Assembly (NCBI RefSeq): GCF_043789415.1
Contig: NZ_JBDLLW010000001.1
Span: 1,860,001 to 1,924,000, forward strand
DNA from: Renibacterium sp043789415
GTDB taxonomy: Bacteria; Actinomycetota; Actinomycetes; Actinomycetales; Micrococcaceae
Reading direction: 5' to 3'
Length of the DNA stretch: 64,000 nucleotides
Part shown: piece by piece, positions 8,901-17,403 of the stretch
Layout of the letters: each line of letters starts with the position of its first letter
Numbering within the stretch: position 1 is the first letter of the stretch
Position numbers and translations under genes: made by a program
Notes under the pieces: model-generated
What the model was told of the DNA's origin: nothing
What the model saw: only the letters and a program-made list of their open reading frames with translations
Databases searched by the model: none

Positions 8901-10181
8901 GTGATCGATGTTAAAGACCTCAATGAATATCCGGAAAAGTATCGCGACAGCCAGCGCTCGCGAGGTGCTGACGAGTCCCAGGTGGACAGCATTATCGCGG
9001 CTGACCTCGCCCGGAAGAACGCGATCACCGCTTTTGAAGCTCTGCGTGCTGAGCAGAATGCCTTCGGCAAGAAGGTGGCCGCCGCCAAGGGCGAAGAAAA
9101 GCAGCAGCTACTAGCTCAGGTGAAGGACCTGGCTGCTCGGGTCAAATCGGCGTCCGCGGAGGCCGATGCTGCACAGGCCGAGCAGGATGAACTGCTCAGG
9201 ACCTTCCCGAACCGGATCATCGAAGGAATCCCAGCCGGTGGCGAGGACGAATTCGTGGTGCTCAAGACCGTTGGGCAGCCCCGTGACTTCGCTGCCGAGG
9301 GCTTTGAGCCGAAGGACCACCTTGAGATCGGCGAGCTGATTGGCGGCATCGACATGGAGCGCGGCGCCAAGGTCTCCGGTGCGCGCTTTGCCTTCCTCAA
9401 AGGGCAAGTGGCACGGCTGGAGATCGCGCTGATGAACATGGGCCTGGATCAAGCGCTGTCCAACGGTTTCATCCCGATGATCACCCCCACCCTGGTGCGC
9501 CCCGAGACGATGGCGGGCACCGGGTTCGACGTCAAGCACGATGACGAGATCTATCGCCTCGAGAAGGACGACCTCTATTTGGTGGGTACCTCTGAGGTTG
9601 CGCTCGCCGGTTACCACGCCGATGAGATCATCGACCTCTCAGCAGGCCCTTTGCGTTATGCGGGTTGGTCATCCTGCTACCGGCGGGAGGCCGGCTCGGC
9701 GGGCAAGGACACTCGGGGGATCATCCGAGTTCACCAGTTCAACAAGCTCGAGATGTTCAGCTATGTTCCAATGGAGGAAGCTGAAGCCGAGCACGCAAGA
9801 CTGCTGGCCTGGGAAGAGGAGATGCTCGCCAAGATCGAGGTCTCCTACCGGGTGATCGATACCGCTGCCGGAGATCTGGGTAACTCCGCGGCGCGCAAAT
9901 TCGACTGTGAGGCTTGGATTCCCAGCCAGGGAAGATTCCGTGAGTTGACCTCAACCTCGAATTGCACCGGTTATCAGGCGCGTCGCCTGAATATCAGGGA
10001 ACGGGTTCCAGGAGCGGAATCGAAGGGCACCAGAGCGGTGGCCACCTTGAACGGCACCTTGGCGACTGATCGCTGGATCGTGGCCATCTTGGAAACCCAT
10101 CAGAATCCAGACGGCTCAGTGACCGTTCCACAGGCGCTTCGGCCATATTTGGGCGGCCTGGAAAAGCTCGAACTCGTCTAA
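8901..10181 (+). CDS. serS: Serine--tRNA ligase
   Basis: Charges tRNA-Ser in the cytoplasm. The 426-residue length is standard for bacterial SerRS. Residues about 1-105 are the long antiparallel coiled coil that grips the tRNA (Lys/Glu/Ala rich). The class II core follows, with the TSEVALAGYHADEI block, motif 2 around YRREAGSAGKDTRGIIRVHQF, and motif 3 GTRAVATLNGTLATDRWIVA near the end. The GTG at 8901 begins the canonical MIDVKDLNEYPE start. No T-box-like leader is visible; the gene appears leaderless. Confidence 0.97.
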   Translation: MIDVKDLNEYPEKYRDSQRSRGADESQVDSIIAADLARKNAITAFEALRAEQNAFGKKVAAAKGEEKQQLLAQVKDLAARVKSASAEADAAQAEQDELLRTFPNRIIEGIPAGGEDEFVVLKTVGQPRDFAAEGFEPKDHLEIGELIGGIDMERGAKVSGARFAFLKGQVARLEIALMNMGLDQALSNGFIPMITPTLVRPETMAGTGFDVKHDDEIYRLEKDDLYLVGTSEVALAGYHADEIIDLSAGPLRYAGWSSCYRREAGSAGKDTRGIIRVHQFNKLEMFSYVPMEEAEAEHARLLAWEEEMLAKIEVSYRVIDTAAGDLGNSAARKFDCEAWIPSQGRFRELTSTSNCTGYQARRLNIRERVPGAESKGTRAVATLNGTLATDRWIVAILETHQNPDGSVTVPQALRPYLGGLEKLELV

Positions 10182-10379
10182 AACACTCAATCGGCCAACG
10201 CTGTGACAGCCAGAGTCGTTGTGACCGAGCTATAACGACCCCACGTGTTACGGCGTTGAGATTGAGCTAGCTTGGGTAAACATTCACAGTGTGGATTGCC
10301 TGTGAGTATTCACTTGCCGTTCACTCAAGGTGCGGCCCGTGTGCTAGCTGCTTTTCGCGCAATCTGCTTCACTGGATAC

Positions 10380-11222
10380 ATGACACTACAGACTGAATAT
10401 TCAGTCTCTGGCATCGATGACCAGAGAGAAGATCCACGGAAAATGATCGCCCTTGACGTTGACGGCACCTTGGTGGACCACAACGGGACGATGAGCGAAG
10501 CAGTTCGGGACGCCGCCCGGAACGTGGTGGCCGCAGGACACCAGGTGGTGATTGCCACTGGACGTTCACTCGGCGCCACCTTGCCGGTGATCCGCCAGAT
10601 CGGCTTGGAAAGAGGTTTCGGCGTCTGCTGCAACGGAGGGGTGACTTTTCGGTTAGACCCCTCACTTCCTGAGGGCTACCAAGTGACCCGTCGTAAGACC
10701 TTCGCCCCTCGACGGGCCCTCACCGCGCTGAGCGGTCGGCTACCGGAGGCGATGTATGCCCTGGAGGACGCCAAGGGAGAGTTCTTATCCACGCACAGCT
10801 TCCAGGACGCCAGTTTCGGTATTGAGGCCCGCAGCGTGCAGTTCGAGGAGCTGCTGGACACAGAAGCGGTTCGCGTCGTGGTACACAGCGCGGAGATCCC
10901 TCTGGAAGAGTTCGAACGCGCCGTTTCCAGCGTCGGCCTGCACGGGGTGGCCTATTCGGTGGGCTGGTCCGCATGGTTGGATATCGCTGCCGCTGGAGTC
11001 ACCAAAGCGACGGCCTTGGAGCAATTGCGCACCGAACTGAAGATGGCTCGGTCTGCTACCGTGGCGGTGGGGGATGGGTTCAACGATCTGGAGATGCTGG
11101 CCTGGGCCGATCGAGGCGTGGCCATGGGTCAGGCTCCGCCAGAAGTCCAGCGGGCAGCCCGTGAAGTGACTTCATCCGTCTATCAGGACGGCGCCGCAGA
11201 GGTCTTGCGCAGCCTGCTCTAG
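10380..11222 (+). CDS. Cof-type HAD hydrolase
   Basis: A 280-residue haloacid-dehalogenase-superfamily phosphatase of the Cof/YbiV (IIB) type, typically acting on sugar phosphates or other small metabolites. Motif I is LDVDGTLVDHNG, with the two catalytic aspartates. A cap domain follows, and motif IV is VGDGFNDLEMLAWADRGVAMG near the end. I chose the ATG at 10380, although the ATG at 10443, directly before motif I, is also possible; neither has a strong ribosome site. The substrate is unknown. Its stop overlaps the stop of the convergent RDD gene by a few bases. Confidence 0.85.
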   Translation: MTLQTEYSVSGIDDQREDPRKMIALDVDGTLVDHNGTMSEAVRDAARNVVAAGHQVVIATGRSLGATLPVIRQIGLERGFGVCCNGGVTFRLDPSLPEGYQVTRRKTFAPRRALTALSGRLPEAMYALEDAKGEFLSTHSFQDASFGIEARSVQFEELLDTEAVRVVVHSAEIPLEEFERAVSSVGLHGVAYSVGWSAWLDIAAAGVTKATALEQLRTELKMARSATVAVGDGFNDLEMLAWADRGVAMGQAPPEVQRAAREVTSSVYQDGAAEVLRSLL

Positions 11223-11644
11223 CGGGTGCTGATGCTGACGTGCCAGACATTGTCCTTTGCGTTGCCTGAACTGGAACCGCCTAAAGCGCCGATCACAATA
11301 ATCAGCGAGAACACCACGAATCCGACGGTCCGCACGAAGGAAACCCAGCCCGAGCGCCAGAAACCGGGCCGCCCGCCGTCGGAAAGCTTCACCACCCGGG
11401 TGCCGCACAGCAGGCAGCCCAGACTCCGCCTGCCGGTCAGGATGAAGCCGTAAAGCCAGCCGATGACGATCCAAGCGAGCACTGCCACAGTGATCGTGAG
11501 ACCCAGATTTGTTCTCGGCAGCACGGCAAAAACCACTGCCGCCAGGGCGAGCACCAGGATGAAATCAATCAGCCATGCCCCGAAGTAAGCCTTGCCTGGA
11601 GCCCGGACCGCTTGCTCTCCGTTTTTGAACTGGATATAACGCAC
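11219..11644 (-). CDS. RDD family membrane protein
   Basis: A 141-residue protein with three predicted membrane helices (about 20-42, 46-70 and 105-125). The cytoplasmic Arg-rich stretch between helices two and three (LTGRRSLGCLLCGTRVV) is typical of RDD-domain proteins. Some family members act as ion exchangers, but most are uncharacterised. The start is a GTG at 11644. Its 3' end overlaps the convergent HAD gene by about four bases, so the two genes share no room for a terminator. Confidence 0.75.
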   Translation of the reverse strand: MRYIQFKNGEQAVRAPGKAYFGAWLIDFILVLALAAVVFAVLPRTNLGLTITVAVLAWIVIGWLYGFILTGRRSLGCLLCGTRVVKLSDGGRPGFWRSGWVSFVRTVGFVVFSLIIVIGALGGSSSGNAKDNVWHVSISTR

Positions 11645-11673
11645 TGCTTCGGTAGCTATGGTGATCTCCGATA

Positions 11674-12456
11674 TTAGCTGGGGAAGATGACGTGCTGAGC
11701 GGCGGCCACCGCGGTGGAGCGGGAGACCTTGCGCAAGGTGAGTTCGGCGGCGCCGTCCTTCTCCGCCGAGGTCAGGCCGAAGAGCTCGCTGGATGTCGTG
11801 TAGATCGTGTAATGCCGGAAGGAGTCTTCGCTAGCGCTGATTCCGGTGATCACGGTGACCCCGCGGGCATCCGCCAGAGTCGCCTGGGCGGCGGCTTCGA
11901 ATTCTGCTTCGTTGTAGCTCTGCTCCGGTCCGTCTTCGGACTCGAGCTCCGCGGCGTCCGCGAGCTGGATCAGATGATCGCCGAATTCGGAGGCTGGAAC
12001 CACCGTGAAGGTATGGGTTCCTGCTGAGTCAACGAGTTCCTCGAGCACTTGATCATCGTGCAGGTACCCGTAGAGCCAGGCTTTGTCATCGGACTTGGTG
12101 AGTTCGGCGCTGATGATCCGCTGGCCGGTGCGCCGTAAGGTCATCAGCCCGACGATATTGTCGGTCGCACCGAGGGCGCTCGGAAGAGTTTCTCCTTCGC
12201 CCACGAGAGGAAAGGCGAGGCCCTTGGTCAAGAGGGTGCGCAGTGCGACATTGCAGACCAGTTCTTTTTGGTCCTGATGCTCGGCCAGCCAGGGCAGTTC
12301 CACGAACTGATCTCGGTTGATGCCGTCGAGTGCGACGATCTCCTCATCGGTCAAGGTTGGCAGATTGTCGCTCTCCGGGCTGCTGAGTGTGATCACCGCC
12401 CGAGCACACTCCAGGTCATGTTGTGACCAGGCGATTTCAGTGCTTTGTTCGGTCAT
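11674..12456 (-). CDS. Hypothetical partner of the upstream WXG100 protein (possibly EspG-like)
   Basis: A 260-residue acidic soluble protein without signal peptide or membrane helices. Its ATG overlaps the stop of the WXG100 gene as ATGA, so the two are translationally coupled and likely work together. Size, acidity and position next to a type VII substrate recall EspG-type chaperones of ESX systems, but I see no diagnostic motif, so this is inference only. Otherwise hypothetical. Confidence 0.65.
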   Translation of the reverse strand: MTEQSTEIAWSQHDLECARAVITLSSPESDNLPTLTDEEIVALDGINRDQFVELPWLAEHQDQKELVCNVALRTLLTKGLAFPLVGEGETLPSALGATDNIVGLMTLRRTGQRIISAELTKSDDKAWLYGYLHDDQVLEELVDSAGTHTFTVVPASEFGDHLIQLADAAELESEDGPEQSYNEAEFEAAAQATLADARGVTVITGISASEDSFRHYTIYTTSSELFGLTSAEKDGAAELTLRKVSRSTAVAAAQHVIFPS

Positions 12457-13415
12457 CCGAAGAGGCCCCCTAGTGCCTTAATGGGATTCTTGACGACGTT
12501 CGCTACGCCGCTGGCAACATTCTTGATGCCCTTGCCCACGTCACTGGCTACATTAGCAACGCCGTGGCCGATGTCGCTAGCAACATTTGCCACGCCGTGG
12601 CCGATATTGCTTGCGGTGTTTCCGATCCAGCGCCCGGCGGCTTTGCCCCATTCGCTGTCCGCGATCATATTGCCCAGCGCCCAGCCGCCCGCTATCAGAC
12701 CGGCACCGACCACGATGCCGATACCCACCGGATTGGTCAGCAGTCCTGCCGCCATCAGCAGCGAGCCACCACCGGCGATAACGCTCAAACCGCCGGCCAC
12801 CCGGTCGCCGCCGCCGCGCCAGCCCTCGTGCTCGGGGCTGATCATGTCGTGAATGCCACCGAAAATGGCCAGCGGTGCACCGACGACGCCGGCGATGCGC
12901 GCGAACTTGCCAAATTTGCTGGCAGCCAGGAATTCGTCGGAGAGACTCCCCAGATTCCCGGCCCCGCCGAGCAAGGATTTGCCCTTGGCCAATGCTTCAG
13001 CGCCTTTGGCGATGCCACCTTCGGTGAAGAGAAAGGTGTAAGCGTCTTTGATTTTGAGTCCCAAGCCGATGGTGGTCGATCCCCAGCCGACAATATTCAT
13101 CACGGTGCTCAAGAGGCCACCGCCGGACGATCCTCCGGCGCCGTCCACCGCACTGGCTTTCTCTTGCTCGTCAGCGTTGCGATTCAGGGTTTTGGCGACG
13201 TCGAGCAGCGAATCCGCGGTGTTGTTCAGCAGCGGATGCTGCGAGGAGTTCCAGCGCTGCCGGAATTGAGCCGCATCGGGACCTTTCCAACCGCGTCCGG
13301 AATTGATCGTAGCGGTCAGGGTATTCCCCTGATCGCGGATCAGCCCGGCGGCATTGGAGACCTGCTTTGCGAAATCACGCAGTTCTTGAGGGTTTGCTCC
13401 GATGAAGCCTTCCAT
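12453..13415 (-). CDS. WXG100-domain type VII secretion substrate with Gly-rich hydrophobic centre and repeat tail
   Basis: A 320-residue protein. Residues about 1-95 form a WXG100-like helical hairpin (GANPQELRDFAKQV; the turn GRGWKGPDAAQF holds the W-x-G). The middle (about 175-265) is rich in Gly, Ala and Ile with membrane-like stretches. The tail repeats a unit of the form NIGHGVANVASD, then lysine-rich versions. The ATG at 13415 follows AAGGAAGGG and is preferred over an upstream ATG at 13451. WXG100 domains target proteins to type VII (ESX) export; a long C-terminal extension resembles LXG/WXG effector toxins, but no toxin domain is recognisable. It is coupled to the 11674-12456 gene. 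No ESX core gene lies in the window. Confidence 0.8.
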   Translation of the reverse strand: MEGFIGANPQELRDFAKQVSNAAGLIRDQGNTLTATINSGRGWKGPDAAQFRQRWNSSQHPLLNNTADSLLDVAKTLNRNADEQEKASAVDGAGGSSGGGLLSTVMNIVGWGSTTIGLGLKIKDAYTFLFTEGGIAKGAEALAKGKSLLGGAGNLGSLSDEFLAASKFGKFARIAGVVGAPLAIFGGIHDMISPEHEGWRGGGDRVAGGLSVIAGGGSLLMAAGLLTNPVGIGIVVGAGLIAGGWALGNMIADSEWGKAAGRWIGNTASNIGHGVANVASDIGHGVANVASDVGKGIKNVASGVANVVKNPIKALGGLFG

Positions 13416-13680
13416 GGCGCCCTTCCTTGTGGCCAGCGGTTTGCCTGACAACGCTCCGCATTCTCAACAGAATGCTAGCCGCCTGGTATCACGCTGACCA
13501 TGGGGAGAACTCCCCACCGGAATGTCGCCGGACGGATGGCTGTCTCTCGCCAGGCCAGCTTGCCACGCCGAGTTACCCCAGCCGCAGGGAAGCCAGGTTT
13601 CAGTGGGCTAAACCGTCCCTCCCCGGCGAAACGCGGTTTCAGCGGGCTCGGGTATCGATTTTGCTGGAACTCTCCGCTCG

Positions 13681-13842
13681 CTAGCCGTTGCAGCGAATGA
13701 CCTCATAGGACCAGCCTTTTCCGGATGCCCCGTAATTCACGCAACTGAAATCGGCCTTTGCCTGGGCGGCAGGTGCGCTTGCTGCGACGACGCCGAGAGC
13801 GGCTAAGACGGAAACAACGACACTGATGGCGATCTTGCGCAT
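13681..13842 (-). CDS. Small secreted cysteine-containing peptide
   Basis: A 53-residue protein preceded by a near-perfect AGGAGGT ribosome site. It starts MRKIAISVVVSVLAALG, a typical signal peptide with cleavage expected after AQA near residue 28. The mature part is about 25 residues with two cysteines (CVNYGASGKGWSYEVIRC), which could form one disulfide once exported. It lies about 265 bases from the start of the WXG100 gene on the same strand and just upstream of it. Function unknown. Confidence 0.72.
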   Translation of the reverse strand: MRKIAISVVVSVLAALGVVAASAPAAQAKADFSCVNYGASGKGWSYEVIRCNG

Positions 13843-14191
13843 GGTGCGACCTCCTGATTGGCGGGAAGCACCGCGCTCCCCATAAGAGATAAATTATCAC
13901 AAAGAGGAGTGCTTGAAACCTGTGGATTTTGAGCTGAGCCTGGGCTCTTCGAGCCTTCGCACCGCTGGATCGTCACCCCGTGCGGCTTTGCAAGCCGTGC
14001 ATCGAAGAAGGTGCAGATTGCGCCAACCGCCTGGTCGACGTACCGCGGTAGGCGCGGTAGGCGGAGAAAGCCGTCCGGCGACTCCAGGATGCGGCCGAGA
14101 GCACTCTGCCAGCTGCCTTGGCTAGTGGGATGTGAAGGTCCGCATCCCACTAGCGCCGGACTGGGTGTTTATAGCGGGCTAGCGAAATCGC
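13843..14191. other. Gene-free interval between secreted peptide and ppa
   Basis: About 350 bases without a supportable gene. The open frames here on either strand have no ribosome site or family resemblance. The part next to 13843 must carry the secreted-peptide promoter, and the other end holds a perfect inverted repeat that is described separately. Confidence 0.5.
14121..14154. terminator. Perfect 12-bp inverted repeat downstream of ppa
   Basis: GCTAGTGGGATG and CATCCCACTAGC are perfect complements separated by ten bases. The hairpin sits about 40 bases past the ppa stop on the minus strand, the expected place for a terminator, but no T-run follows on either strand. A protein-binding site is an alternative. 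Confidence 0.45.
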
Positions 14192-14677
14192 TCAGGAGTG
14201 CGCGGAGTAGCGCTTGATCGAGGCTTCCAGCTCGGCTTCGGCAGCGGCCTTATCCGCCCAGCCCTCTGCCTTGACCCACTTTCCGGGCTCCAGGTCCTTA
14301 TAGCGGGTGAAGAAATGCTCGATCTCTTTCACCAGGTACTCATCCACATCTGAGAGTTCCTGGATGTGGTTGTAGCGCACATCGTCGACGACGCAGAGCA
14401 CCTTGGCGTCGCCGCCGCCGTCGTCGGTCATATTGAAGACCGCGATGGGGCGAGCCTCGACCACGACGCCGGGGTACAGATCGTATTCCTGCATGAGCAC
14501 CAAAGCGTCCAGCGGATCGCCGTCTTCGCCGAGAGTGTTATCGAAGAAGCCGTAGTGGGTGGGGTACTGCATGGAGGTGAAAAGCACTCGGTCCAGACGC
14601 ACCCGGCCGGTTTCATGATCCACCTCGTACTTAACGCGGGAACCGCGCGGGATCTCGATCGTGACGTCGTGCTTCAT
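14192..14677 (-). CDS. ppa: Inorganic pyrophosphatase
   Basis: Hydrolyses pyrophosphate to phosphate, pulling biosynthetic reactions forward. The 161-residue protein is a normal-length family I enzyme with the signature DGDPLDALVL and the downstream acidic metal ligands (MTDDGGGDAKVLCV; DDVRYNHIQEL). The ATG at 14677 follows AAGGAG. It is divergent from dacB, with about 110 bases between the starts, so the promoters of both lie there. Confidence 0.97.
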   Translation of the reverse strand: MKHDVTIEIPRGSRVKYEVDHETGRVRLDRVLFTSMQYPTHYGFFDNTLGEDGDPLDALVLMQEYDLYPGVVVEARPIAVFNMTDDGGGDAKVLCVVDDVRYNHIQELSDVDEYLVKEIEHFFTRYKDLEPGKWVKAEGWADKAAAEAELEASIKRYSAHS

Positions 14678-14786
14678 GGAGGCTCCTTAAGTTGGGATCA
14701 GAGAATGTATGACTCCGTTTAGTATTGAGGATACAAGTCTTGGCTAAGCCGTGAAAAACCAAAGCAGACACCTGGAGTAGAAGCGT

Positions 14787-16211
14787 ATGAGTCGAACAGC
14801 CCGCCTGGCCCAGGCTGGACTGCTCACAGTGCTATTGGCTGCACTCGCCGTTCCAGTGGGAATCAATCTTGCCCCGGCTCTTGTGGTGCCGAAGGATGCC
14901 CAGTCTGAAGCCTCCGTTCCGGCGGCGCAACGCCCGCCTCAGCAGCTCAGCCAGGTCAGCGTGGTCGGCGGCTTGAATAAAGACGCGCCGCTGCCCGCTC
15001 AGCAGCAGCTCAGCGACCTTCTGGATGCCAGTCTCAAGTCCCCGATCGGCAGTCTGAGCGGCCAGGTAGTGGATGCCCTGAGCGGTCAGGTTCTCTACGG
15101 GAGAGATCCTGACCAGCCGGTGATCCCGGGGTCCAATCTGAAGCTGCTGACCGCGCTAAGCGTCTTGAAGAATCTCGGCACCGATCACCGGTTCAGCACC
15201 AAGGTGCTGCGCGGCTCAACGCCGAACCAGCTGATCCTGCAGGCGGGCGGCGATGTGCTGCTGAGCAGCGGGGCTTCCGTACCGGAAGCCACGAACGGCC
15301 ATGCCGGTCTGCTGACCCTGGCCCAGCTCACCGCAAAAGCTTTGGGCAAGGTTGACGTTCCGGTGAGCATCGTGGTCGATGATTCGCTGTTCAGCGGGCC
15401 GGCGTTGAGCCCGGAATGGCAGCCGGAAGATGTGGCTGCCGGAGAAATCGCGCCGATTTATCCTATGGCGCTGAACTCCGCTGTGCCTGAAGGCTTAAAG
15501 AGCTCCGCTGCGCGTCCCCAGGATTCAGCGCTCGCGGTGGCTCAGGCCTTCGCGGCGGCCCTGGGCAAACAGGGCGTACCGGTCGATTCGGAGGTCAGCA
15601 GAAGGCCCGCAGACAGCCCCAAACTTGATCCCTCGGCGGGGCAGGAACTGGCCGCAGTGGATTCTGCCACGGTCGCTGAGCAGGTCAACTACATGCTGGC
15701 GAACTCTGATAACTATCTCGCCGAAGTGCTGGCCAGGCTTGCCGCGGTCCAGCAGAACAAGGCCGGTGACTTCAGCGAAGCCACGACTCTGGTGACGGAA
15801 ACCCTCACATCGCTCGGCTTGAAGACCGACGGCCTGGTGATCGCAGATAATTCCGGCTTGGCGATCCGGGACAGGGTGAGTGCCGCGCAACTCACCCAGG
15901 CGGTCAAGGTGATGACCTCGGACTCCGACCCGGCCCTGCATTCAGCGCTCAGCGGCCTGCCGATCGGGGCGCTCACCGGCACGCTGAGCCAGCGCTACAA
16001 CGTGCCTTCCACGATTGATGGTGCGGGGGTGGTGCGGGCGAAAACCGGCACCCTCAATACCGTGCTGACCCTTTCCGGATACGTAGTGGACCGCGACGGC
16101 CGGCTGCTGATCTTCTCCTTCATGGCCAATAATCTGACTGGCGGCCCAGCCACGGCGCAGCCCGTGCTCGATAAAGCCGCGGCAGTGCTCGCCGGCTGCG
16201 GCTGCCGCTGA
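14787..16211 (+). CDS. dacB: D-alanyl-D-alanine carboxypeptidase/endopeptidase (PBP4 type)
   Basis: A class C penicillin-binding protein that trims or cuts peptidoglycan cross-links outside the membrane. The three active-site motifs are intact: SNLK at 116-119, SDN at 307-309 and KTG at 419-421. Residues 1-30 form an export signal or anchor, and a Gln/Pro-rich linker follows. The C-terminus ends in a short Cys-rich GCGCR. The 474-residue length fits the family. The gene is the first of the conserved actinobacterial block leading through tilS and hpt to ftsH. Confidence 0.93.
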   Translation: MSRTARLAQAGLLTVLLAALAVPVGINLAPALVVPKDAQSEASVPAAQRPPQQLSQVSVVGGLNKDAPLPAQQQLSDLLDASLKSPIGSLSGQVVDALSGQVLYGRDPDQPVIPGSNLKLLTALSVLKNLGTDHRFSTKVLRGSTPNQLILQAGGDVLLSSGASVPEATNGHAGLLTLAQLTAKALGKVDVPVSIVVDDSLFSGPALSPEWQPEDVAAGEIAPIYPMALNSAVPEGLKSSAARPQDSALAVAQAFAAALGKQGVPVDSEVSRRPADSPKLDPSAGQELAAVDSATVAEQVNYMLANSDNYLAEVLARLAAVQQNKAGDFSEATTLVTETLTSLGLKTDGLVIADNSGLAIRDRVSAAQLTQAVKVMTSDSDPALHSALSGLPIGALTGTLSQRYNVPSTIDGAGVVRAKTGTLNTVLTLSGYVVDRDGRLLIFSFMANNLTGGPATAQPVLDKAAAVLAGCGCR

Positions 16212-16308
16212 ACAGCTCTTCAGCGCTGCTCCGGCACTCCACCCGAAGGTAATCTGGCCGAGAGCAGAATCCATTCCTTGCCATTGACTTCTGTGATGTG
16301 ATGGCCCT

Positions 16309-17403
16309 ATGAGCACACTGATTAACTGGGATCTGGCGGCATCAACAGCAGCTAAGCTGGCCCCCGCGGGTCCTAAGCTGAGCGGACTGGAGGTCAGCGC
16401 CGCGGTGGCGGATCTGCGGAAGATGGCTGATCGGTCGGTGCCCTATGTGCATCAGATCACCGGCCTGGAGGTTGCGGCGGATCTACGAGATTCACAGGTG
16501 CTCATCGTTGATCGGGCCTCCTGGGCCAAAGCTAATACCCAGGGTTTCTCGGTGATGCTCGCCTCCACCCTGGTGCGAGTCGAACAGCGGGCTAGGGAAC
16601 AGAACGCTCTGAAACCGGCGGCTCGAGCGATCAGCGGCACCGTCACGGGCGCCCAGCTCGGCGCTGTCCTCGCTTTCCTCTCCTCCAAGGTGCTGGGACA
16701 GTACGATCCCTTCGCCGCCCTAGCGAGCGAATCCTCGGTTCCTTCAGCCGGACGGCTGTTGCTGGTGGCACCCAATATCATTTCGGTGGAACGAGAGCTG
16801 GGGGTTGACCCAGCGGACTTCCGGCTCTGGGTCTGCCTGCATGAGCAGACTCATCGAGTGCAGTTCGCTGCGGCTCCGTGGCTGCGAGATCACATGCTCA
16901 GTGAAGTGAATAAACTCAGCAGCCTTCTACTGGGAAATATGGATTCCCTGGGAGAGCGGGTCAGTTCGGCCTTGAAAGGGCTTCCCGGCTCCGGTACTGC
17001 GGCTGATTCCTCGCGCGGCGGCGTGCTGGATCTGTTGCAGGACCCTCAGGAAAAGGCCGCGTTGTCACACCTGACTGCCGTGATGAGCCTCTTGGAAGGC
17101 CACGCCAATGTGGTGATGGACGCCGTAGACGCCTCGATCGTGCCCACCGTGAAGACCATTCGACAGCGCTTCAACTCCCGGGGCAAGGACCGCGGTGCGG
17201 TAGAGAAGTTCATCCGCAACCTCTTGGGATTGAATGCGAAGATGCGGCAGTACACCGACGGTGCCCGATTCGTCCGGGCGGTGGTCGATCAGGTGGGAAT
17301 GCCCGGTTTCAACCGGGTTTGGGAATCGGCCGAGCAGTTGCCCACCGAAGAAGAGATCCATCAGCCCGCATTGTGGGTGCGGAGGATGGGCCTCGCCGGA
17401 TGA
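16309..17403 (+). CDS. Zinc-dependent metalloprotease (DUF2342 family)
   Basis: A 364-residue protein of the actinobacterial DUF2342/zincin family, often labelled coenzyme F420 biosynthesis associated for historical reasons. The zinc site HEQTH starts at His178, and the downstream conserved block LEGHANVVMD (about 261) probably supplies the third ligand. No signal peptide is seen. Its target is unknown. Its stop overlaps the ATG of tilS (ATGA), an arrangement common in related genomes. Confidence 0.88.
   Translation: MSTLINWDLAASTAAKLAPAGPKLSGLEVSAAVADLRKMADRSVPYVHQITGLEVAADLRDSQVLIVDRASWAKANTQGFSVMLASTLVRVEQRAREQNALKPAARAISGTVTGAQLGAVLAFLSSKVLGQYDPFAALASESSVPSAGRLLLVAPNIISVERELGVDPADFRLWVCLHEQTHRVQFAAAPWLRDHMLSEVNKLSSLLLGNMDSLGERVSSALKGLPGSGTAADSSRGGVLDLLQDPQEKAALSHLTAVMSLLEGHANVVMDAVDASIVPTVKTIRQRFNSRGKDRGAVEKFIRNLLGLNAKMRQYTDGARFVRAVVDQVGMPGFNRVWESAEQLPTEEEIHQPALWVRRMGLAG

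Noticed and set aside
13803..14150. 115-codon minus-strand frame
   Set aside because: Overlaps the well-supported secreted peptide gene in another frame and lacks a ribosome site.
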